A DNA stretch of 64,000 nucleotides from Hemibagrus wyckioides (Eukaryota; Chordata; Actinopteri; Siluriformes; Bagridae). A program made the translations under genes and the position numbers. Under the pieces are notes generated by a model. The model did not search any database, was not told the origin of the DNA, and saw only the letters and a program-made list of their open reading frames with translations. The DNA is taken from assembly GCF_019097595.1 (NCBI RefSeq), contig NC_080717.1, positions 14,068,336-14,132,335 of the forward strand, read 5' to 3'. Below are positions 55,825 to 64,000 of this stretch, piece after piece (the first letter of the stretch is position 1; every line of letters starts with the position of its first letter).

Positions 55825-55976
55825 TAATTTTAATGAACAACATTGCTTAAATTAAGGACTGAATTTTTGTCTGTAAATTTAAGCTTTACATTTTTACATA
55901 AAATTATGAATTACATTAAAGTGATTAATGTGATAATTACATCAAAGACTATTCTCTACTCAAAAAACTATCTACC
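55825..55976 (+). repeat. Duplicated block X, copy 1
   Basis: It is related along its length to 56365-56510. The 40 bases at 55906-55945 are identical to 56437-56476. It carries several TAAT/ATTA cores and directly abuts block D (55977-56338). Confidence 0.75.
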
Positions 55977-56338
55977 AATGTAAGTAGGAAATGGATTCAA
56001 TGCATGGGAATTTCTCAGGACAGAAAACACAGCACTATGAAGCACATGCACATCATCACTCAGCTGTCCACAGGTCCAGCACCAGACTCTGACTGACCTC
56101 AGGGGAGGCTTCTAATTCAAACCACACACTCCTCTTGCAGTCCACACACTCCTCCACCACTACAGCTATCTCCAACTGATCTTCCTCTAGTGAAGTATGT
56201 CTTTGCAATATTTCAAAGCTTGTGTCTCATTACAATAGCCACCAACAGTAGTGCATCCCTCCAGTAGCTGTCATATCCCTTCTTTATCATTGGATACTGT
56301 CTGTTTACACTTTGTTCCCATACGCCACTTTCCTCCTC
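55977..56338 (+). repeat. Duplicated block D, copy 1
   Basis: About 360 bases nearly identical (well over 90 percent by eye) to 58147-58505 in the same orientation. It runs from TGGGAATTTCTCAGGACAG to CATACGCCACTTTCCTCCTC. No protein frame is conserved and no family was recognised. Confidence 0.85.
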
Positions 56339-56364
56339 TCTCTCTCTATATATATACAAGAATT

Positions 56365-56510
56365 AGATCTTAATGAGAGACATTGTTCTTAAAGATTGAA
56401 TATTTTATGTAAATTTAAACTTTTTTATTTAACTTAATGAATTACATTAAAGTGATTAATGTGATAATTACATCAATTACATTCTCTATTAAAAAAAATC
56501 TGGCAACCTT
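56365..56510 (+). repeat. Duplicated block X, copy 2
   Basis: Second copy of block X, including the 40 identical bases at 56437-56476. Here block D does not follow directly but starts 1.6 kb further on, at 58147. Confidence 0.7.
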
Positions 56511-57450
56511 AGTGTCTTGAACTACACACAATAGATTTGCATGATCTGAATGGGAAGGCCTAGAAAATCAGTGTGAGTTTGTGTAAATCAGCTCGAAATA
56601 TACCTAACATCCCTTACATAAATATTCACATAACTTTTGAACTTAAGTTGCCAACTGTAAATACGGCCCATTGAGAGCAGAGGTTCATTAATAAATAGCA
56701 GCAAAGGGCTTTTCAAATGATGCTAAGAAAACTTTAAGCACTGAGTATCACTGTTTGGTGTGTTTTTGAGTGTGAGGTTTGGGTTACAGTGTAAAGATTT
56801 CTGTATATTCAGACAGCAGCTTTATAAAGTTAGTATAAGAGAAAGTAATTATTCTCTTTGTACTGTAATGTTTTTGGACTTGAGTATATTGCATTTAGTT
56901 TAGTTATCATACTGTATATTTATCCACAAAAACTGTGTAAAAAACCCTTCTAAATAGTAACATTTCATTAGAAATGATTTTCATGTTGCTTATCATCACA
57001 GCACTAAGTACAACAAAACTCCCTCATCATTTATCTCTTTTATTTTACATTTCTTTTCTTAAATTATTTGCCTATATGCTATAAATTATGTAAATGACAA
57101 ATAAGTTGCCATTTTTCTCTAAATTATTGTAATTAATGTTAAGATCTGTTATTAAAATTAATCTTAAAGGTATTAATAGAGCGTGTCTTGTCACCCAGGC
57201 AGTGTGCTGTTTAAAGGGCTTATCTGATCCATATTAATGGCACTTGAAGAATGGAGTTAACCTGAATGAGCCATCCCTCTCACCTCTCAATTAAAAGCTC
57301 TTACACACACACACACACACACACACATGAACACTAAAGCGGTGCTTCATCTCTATTAGCCAGGAGGCATTAGCTGGACTCTTTCATTATCCAATCAGAC
57401 AGAGGTTTCTTTTTGCATCTTTTTCCTGCCTATTTCCTTTTGGTTCTTTT

Positions 57451-57470
57451 CTGGCGGGCTGTATAAATAG
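57451..57470 (+). promoter_or_regulatory. Candidate core promoter: GC box plus TATA box
   Basis: CTGGCGGGCTGTATAAATAG gives a TATA box (57462-57468) directly after a GC-rich BRE-like word. It is followed by a CpG-rich stretch (57540-57700). No recognised gene follows; the first ATG frame (57627-58016, 129 codons) is unlike known proteins. It could equally be part of a conserved element. Confidence 0.2.
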
Positions 57471-58146
57471 CTAGGGCAGGATGAAGTCATTCCTCAAGCA
57501 CTACTGGCAGGCGCTTTCATTATTTACACTATTTACTTGGGGAGGGCTGAGTCACGGCACACCGCGAGATTTATCCGCCTGAAAAATGGGTTCCGCCATG
57601 TAGATCATCCTCTGAACAAAACCGACATGCCCGCTTGTTGTGCTGCACCACTAATTCGCTTCATGAAGTGTGTAATACAGACTTTTTCGGCAATCGTTGG
57701 GCCTGGGGGGTGGGGGGATTCATTTGTCTTTGGCTTTATTAAACTAATATATAACAATTGTCTTCTTGCTCACAGCCACAGTATACAACCAGAGAGACCC
57801 AGAGCAAAGCCTGAGGGAGAGAGAGGAAAGGACATTGACACAGATAGAGAGATAGAGAGAAACAGGCAGGCTGCACTGGCAGGTTGCTGTGTAGTGAGAG
57901 GCCTGGGGCTGTCTGTAGATTTAGGAGCGAAATCGAGCAACCAAACGACTGGCTGCAGTTTGACCCTGAGGACTTACATTCACACTCTGTTTAGCATCAA
58001 ACAACCTATAACATGATGCCTGACAATGCCTGGATTGAACTATTTCTTTCTTCTTGTACTTCAAAATGAGAATTTAAAGTATTTCGTATTTAAAGTATAC
58101 ACTGCAGTTTATTGTTTTAGAAAAATGTTACTTTTATCAAATGAAC

Positions 58147-58505
58147 AACGTAAGTAATAAATAGATTAAAAGTATGGGAATTTCTCAGGACAGAAAACAC
58201 AGCACTTAGAAGCACATGTACATCATCACTCTGCTGTCCACAGGTCCAGCACCAGACTCTGACTGACCTCAGGGGAGGCTTCTAATTCAAACCAAATACT
58301 CCTCTTGCAGTCCATCTCCTCCACCACTACAGCTATCTCCAACTGATCTTTCTCTAGTGAAGTATGTCTTTGCAATATTTCAAAGCCTGTGTCTCATTAC
58401 AATAGCCACCAACAGTAGTGCATCCCTCCAGTAGCTGTCATATCCCTTCTTTATCATTGGATACTGTCTGTTTACACTTTGTTCCCATACGCCACTTTCC
58501 TCCTC
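58147..58505 (+). repeat. Duplicated block D, copy 2
   Basis: Second copy of the 360-base block D. It differs from copy 1 by scattered substitutions and a short deletion near 58310. Past 58505 the two copies diverge at once (AGCTTTCC here, TCTCTCTC after copy 1). Confidence 0.85.
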
Positions 58506-60990
58506 AGCTTTCCTCCTTCTGGTCCTGTGGCTGTTGTGAGAACCGGAGAAAGGAAGCTGCTACCTGCAAGCCTGGTGTGTCGGCTATGCATCACTGACAC
58601 TTCATCTCAGCCTGACTCCCTTGTTTCCATGCTGACCCCTTCCCCCTTTGCTGGCATGTTATTGAAGGAGATTTATGAGGTGGAGTCCTGTGCCAGGCTG
58701 ACCCCTGGGGGCCACGCCATCAGCAGTGGAAACCCATTAATAACCTTCGGTCTCGGCTCAGATTCCCGCTCTAAGCTTCACACAAACGCCACTCAAGATC
58801 CAGCCATATGACAATAGCAGAGACTGGCAGAGTGGATGGAGTTGTGGCTGCTAGAGCCTGGCATGTGTGTCCGAGCTCCAGCCGTGCAGCTCCACAGAGC
58901 CGCTGAATGTGATGGATGGGAAGAGGCAGATGCTATCTGAGCCAAGGCCATCTGTAAGGGCTCAATATAACAGTAGGGTCACTGACAGAATAAAAAAAGC
59001 GAGTGAGAAGGAGAGAGATAAAATCCCAGAGAAAAGACATGAGTAAGTGTGATAAAGTGCAAACAGACATGCTAAATTGAGTTTGATCAAATGTGTGCAC
59101 TGTCATGCACTGCAGAACGGCAACCACATTATTGTGGCATGTGAGATAACATCTACACACTCTTTCACAGGACACAGACATGCAAGCACACTGGTGAGGA
59201 TAACACATCTTTTGAAGTCAAGAAATAAAATGCTGAAATAGCATCAGACATGAAAATATGAGATAAAACCCTTCTAGTAAGAGTTTCAGCATTCAGAGGA
59301 AATTACTGTTATTATACTACACCTTGAGTCTGTGGCCCTGCTGCAGAGATGTGTGTCTGTGAAAGTCTGACATTTTAGTGAGGAAACACCTCTATAGTGG
59401 CCCTTGCCAATTTAAAGTGCAATGTATTATTCAGCCACAACATCTCATTGTACTGAAAAATTTATCAGCACACACTCTCTGCCTAATCCTGCACCATGTC
59501 TGGTAATTCCATGCCACCTTGTCTTTAAATATTTCTCAGAACAAATGGAAGTACAGCTCATGCTCCTGTCTCCATCCAAGCAGGGCTTACTGGATATGTA
59601 GGAAAGTGTGGGTCTGCCACCACGACCAATTCAAGCACCAAGTGTGGAAAAAATAAGTAGAGTTCAAACTGGTGGCAAAATTTCCTCTTTAGACCCTGTG
59701 TTCCTTTGTTTGTCCTAATGTTTGATGCTCATTCAACAAGTTCAAAAGAAACATTTGAAATCCCTAATTTGACTCCAAGTGCATAGCTCACCCACAGCGA
59801 TATAAAGCAAGGTTTAAATAGTATCCTCTTCTTCTGGTTAACCAGAGAAATGAAATTGAGCCGAGGTCGCAGAGGGGCAAGCCTGACATGATCGCAGACC
59901 AGCAAAGGGAAAGGCTAGGGCACATAAAACAATATTATTACTGCTGCTAGAATATGGGAAATGCACAGCTGAGAGTGAAATGTCTGTGTGTGTGTGGGGT
60001 GGGGGGTGGGGGGGCTTGTGTTAACCATACGCAGTAATAAATAAAAGGACTGTCAGGATGATGGACATGCTTGGCAGGCATGGCTGATTGAAACACTTCC
60101 TCCCTAAAGCCACCCCCATAAATCTGAGCCAGACGGAGTGATGACAGTCACAGGACTCACACTGGGCCTTTCACAGCTGCGTGTGCCACCATGGCAATGA
60201 GTTCTGGCCAACAACATATACATATACCCCAAAAATGGTCCATTCCCACCCTTTACCCTGTAGCCATAAGTGTTGAAGAATGGCTCTGTCACTGGCCTGC
60301 CTATAAGTGACATTAAGCAGCCGCTGTTTCTACATCATTACAAATACAAATACCCCAGCAGCAGCAGTGGCATACTGACTGAACATAAACAGCTACTGCA
60401 GGTAGAGTCTCAAACAATCCAGCACACAGAGACACACATGGGGCAAAGGTCAACTACAAACCTAGCTAAGAAGGTGACCTTGAGTGAGGAATCTAATAAT
60501 GCTTTTATTGCTGTGGGACTCGGCTAACAAAGAGAACCAGCTGCGTGAAATCTGCTCAGTTTTGTTCAATTTGAGCCATGGCAATATGGGGATGCAGTTT
60601 TTTTTCACTGGAGAGAATGATGTACAGACATTCACTTTCACTATACTTATACTGAATTAGGAGGACATACTGCTAGCTATATATAACTTGACCGAAGGCA
60701 CTAGAGCAGAGAAGGGCAAAATAGACAAGGTGTTATGTAAAATGATGTCTTCAATTTGTACTTCTTTAATCACTGAGTATAAGCATTGTTAAAGTGCAAT
60801 AAAGTAAAACAGGTCCACAGGTTTAAAAGAAAATATGACACCAAAACTACCAGGTAAAAATGGACTCATTGTCTAGGGTTAGATAAGAGAAAAGAGAAAA
60901 GAGGAAAAAGAGAAAAGAAGACAGGCAGTATTTTTGTTCTTCATGTTGATCAGATTACTGGCTTACCCGTCCACCAAACCACCCACCCCT

Positions 60991-61008
60991 ACACACACAC
61001 ACACACAC

Positions 61009-61062
<54 letters not shown>
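60991..61062. repeat. (CA)n microsatellite
   Basis: About 36 CA units with a single CG step. Confidence 0.97.
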
Positions 61063-61067
<5 letters not shown>

Positions 61068-61817
61068 AACTTACAATAAATATAACATTTGCCCCTAAAT
61101 AATAAACTAAACATAACTCCTTACTTCAAAGAATCTCATGCACGTGGGCTGAGTTGTACAGGTCTGAGCTTTGTAGCTAAAGGTAAAGCAAGAACTAAAG
61201 CTAAATGTGCAGGCGGGGGTCACGGCGGTGACTGGAGCGCGGGGTGCCAGAGGACATGTTGTGTCTCCCTCCATGTTTGTCAAACAAATTAAACACGTTC
61301 TGGAGCGTTCACCTGCCCTCGCCACCATGCCACATATGGCCCAGCAGGAGCGAAATAAGGCACCGTGCATACATTACCATACTTAATCAACCACCCTCTC
61401 CATTTAATATGCAAATGTTCTGAAATATTACCGAATGCCGTCTGTTCTAAATGAATAAATTTGAATCGCAATTAGAATAATCCTTTATAATTAATGAAAA
61501 CTGTCAATTTTGGTTTATAACTAATTTGATTAACGAGATGATGGTGCACTTATCAAGTTCAGCGGACTGGTAGTCTTCACAGGAAGGCCGAAGGAGAGGA
61601 TACGAGGGCCCCTTTAGACACAGGGGCAGGTCAGACATCAGAAAGCCTGTGCTGAATAATTAATTTTTTAAAAAGTGATTAATAAACTTATGAGGTCAGA
61701 CTGGCCCCCAGCAGGGCTGCCACAACTAAAAAGCTGAACCTTGAGACCTGTTTATCCAGCAGAAAGCCCATCCTTGAACCTGTCTGCCAGTCTTTCTCTC
61801 CTTCTTTTACACACAAT

Positions 61818-61850
<33 letters not shown>

Positions 61851-62436
61851 ACACACACAGTGAGGTCATTTGATGTTGATGTTAAGGTTCCAGCTGAATA
61901 AAATGAATATATTACAGAACTTGGAGAGAATGAATGATGGATGATATCAGAATATTGGGCATACTTCTTGCTGGAACTACATGATGTCCTCTTAAAATGC
62001 TTACTCTAATATTTAGTCAAGGACTTGCACACAAGCAGCTAGAACACACTTGGAGCATGAATGTGCAGCACTGAGACCAATAAAGTGTGTCTCAGCAAAT
62101 TCACATAAGTTTTATTTGTGCGTGTGTGTGTGTATGTATGTGTGTGTGTGTGTGTGGTCAATGTTGTTTATTTAAAAAAAAAGTTTCATTAGGTGATTGA
62201 GGATATGGTAAGAGTTAGGTGTACAGGGGATTAGTTGGCTACAAATGTCAATGGAAGGTCCTCAAAATGATAGTAAGACAAGTGTGTGTGTGTGTGTGTG
62301 TGTGTTTTGGGGTAACTGAAACAGAAGGGGACTGCAGTTAATTAGAGCAGTTATAGTGTTTGGAAACAAGGGTAAGGCCGTATGCTGATCAAGTGTTTGG
62401 AAGTCATTAGCCATGATAAGTAAAGGTCTATCCGAG

Positions 62437-62439
<3 letters not shown>

Positions 62440-62530
<91 letters not shown>
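62440..62530. repeat. (GA)n(GAAA)n compound purine repeat
   Basis: About 15 GA units pass into about 15 GAAA units, giving a pure-purine strand of some 90 bases. Other CA/TG runs sit nearby at 62120-62155, 62283-62305 and 62650-62676. Confidence 0.97.
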
Positions 62531-62531
<1 letters not shown>

Positions 62532-63751
62532 GGAATAGCATAATGAAAGAGGGTAATGGGAGGGAATTTGAGACAAATGGGGTAAATGTGAGAAAGCAGA
62601 AGAGAAACTAAACCACACACAGATTCACTGTGCATTAATGAATGTAAATACACACACACACACACACACACACACAAATGTAAAAAAATATTCCAAAACC
62701 ATTATCAGCTACAATCAATAGTGCATATGCAGGAAGAGTGTATAGGAAATAGGAAATGTAACTAGGAAACTAGGAAATGACCCGCCCAAACTCCCCTTCT
62801 CTCCCACATGCAGAACTGGAATCCTACACGTTAATGCCCCATATTATCCACATTCATGTAAATGACCCATGACCTCTCAGCCTGAGGAGAGCTACAACAG
62901 TGTTTGTGAAGCACTTCTACATCCCAAATTACACAGTGTCCACCACACCTCCTCCTTTCTAAACCAAGCAAATAGCTAGCCTGCTCCATTTGTCTGCCCT
63001 CCCTCTTGGAGAAGCACACTTCTCTTCTTTCAAATGTTCCACACACTTACAGTAGGAATTAAAGCCCCAAACAGGAATTCCTGAAACAGCCATATGACTT
63101 CCCCAGCTCTAGCACTGAGTGCTATTAAAGAGATCAAAATACAGCATAAAGAAATACACAAATGGGAACAGGTCTAATGGTCCTGAGGTGTGCTGCCTTA
63201 CTGCCTAGATTTTTCTCTGGGAATGTTGCAGGAAAACTGCACATAAAAACACATAGGGCAAAGTCTACTGACACTTCTCTTTTCCAATTTAAAAATCACA
63301 GACTCCACACTTAAATGTGAAATATTTCACACTGCAATTACACAGCCGCTATTCCAAAAGGAAGAACACCACCAAAAAAAGTTATAGTCTAGAGGACTAT
63401 AGAAAATTCTAAACTATTCTCCAAACAGTAAAAGAATTTCATTTACATAGAAAGGTGATAACAAAATAACAACCTGTTCAAAACTCTGTAACAAAAGCCT
63501 TCATGTTTAATAATTCATCTTTCACAAAGCCATGATCAGAGTTAAGAACCTGTTGCGGGCTTTAGCAGTATTTACCTCAGATAGATATAAACGTATTTTA
63601 CAATTACATACTGCTCTGATATTAAAAGATTTTCAGCCAATTATATTGAAGTTGTCAAAGTGATGGCTAGTGTATGAGTAGTCATTGTGTAAATTGGTCC
63701 AACTGTCGGCAGCCACACTATTTGAAATCTGGCCTAAAAATGGCCTAAAGG

Positions 63752-63791
63752 CTAAAGCTTGTGTGGCATTATCTAAAGCTTGTGTGGCATT
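63752..63791. repeat. 21-base tandem duplication
   Basis: CTAAAGCTTGTGTGGCATT occurs twice with a 21-base period. Confidence 0.9.
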
Positions 63792-64000
63792 TCAATTTTA
63801 GGCTGAAAGTAGCCTAACTGCTTGTGCATCTGTAGGCCATAAAGGTCATATGGTAGGAAATTACACACTGTGAGAGGGGGAGCCATTGCAAAATATTAAG
63901 AGCAGGGATCTCCAGGTCTTTAAAAACTATATATGTAATATATGAATATTCTGTGCATATAAAGAAAGCCTGTTAAAAAGCCTGGTAGTCATTAAGATTT

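Larger units (their letters stand above)
46131..64000 (-). other. ebf1: Part of ebf1 intron 6 (more than 17.8 kb)
   Basis: Everything upstream of exon 7 to the window edge. No earlier ebf1 exon was recognised, which fits the known large size of early EBF1 introns. It contains microsatellites, two older interspersed repeats, a tRNA-headed SINE, the split duplication 55825-58505 and several candidate conserved elements. Confidence 0.8.

Noticed and set aside
57537..58016. 159-codon open frame
   Set aside because: It begins at TTG rather than ATG; the ATG version is 129 codons, with a GA-rich low-complexity centre. It is kept only as a promoter-linked finding.
60961..60975. Possible upstream ebf1 exon end (GGACGG before GTAAGC, minus strand)
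   Set aside because: The sequence before the donor-like GT does not encode the expected PVIIDR ending and is preceded by the long TG run.
52136..61416. Three octamer words (52136, 56535, 61409) as a B-cell enhancer signature
   Set aside because: About two are expected by chance in 64 kb on both strands, and they are not clustered.

Overview
This window is nuclear DNA of a bony fish (teleost). The evidence is an intron-rich vertebrate gene with small exons and GT-AG introns, AT-rich non-coding DNA, dense microsatellites (CA, GA, AT, AAT, pentanucleotides), and several fish-type interspersed repeats: Tc1/mariner remnants, tRNA-headed SINE-like units and a fish DNA-transposon tail. The repeats would fit an otophysan such as a catfish, characin or carp relative, but the species cannot be fixed from sequence alone.

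Only one protein-coding gene is supported: the 3' half of ebf1 (early B-cell factor 1, a COE-family transcription factor), on the minus strand. Ten coding exons can be placed to the base, each with consensus splice sites and a continuous reading phase, from 46130 down to the stop codon at 16990. They correspond to exons 7 to 16 of the 16-exon vertebrate gene. They encode 406 complete codons, about residues 186 to 591 of a protein of about 591: the end of the DNA-binding domain, the IPT/TIG domain, the helix-loop-helix region with its duplicated second helix, and the Ser/Thr/Pro-rich transactivation domain. The 5' exons lie beyond 64000. A 3' UTR of about 2.9 kb runs down to a canonical poly(A) signal at 14131-14136.

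Layout: 1-14110 is non-coding DNA downstream of the gene, holding two degenerate Tc1-like elements (7769-8562 and 10410-11152), copies of a fish interspersed repeat, and a compound tRNA-like repeat (12973-13241). 14115-46130 carries the 3' UTR, exons and nine complete introns. 46131-64000 is part of the large sixth intron, with a SINE (53929-54057), a DNA-transposon-like repeat (48590-49520), an unusual split duplication (55825-58505), and several stretches that look like conserved regulatory DNA.

I found no convincing new biological system. The items most worth checking are the split tandem duplication in intron 6, the CpG-dense island in intron 11 (25041-25382), the NAGNAG acceptor of exon 9, the A20 tract at the exon 10 splice donor, and the palindromic EBF-type sites at the factor's own locus. 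Calls of conserved regulatory elements are inference from base composition and motif density only, since no cross-species comparison could be run.
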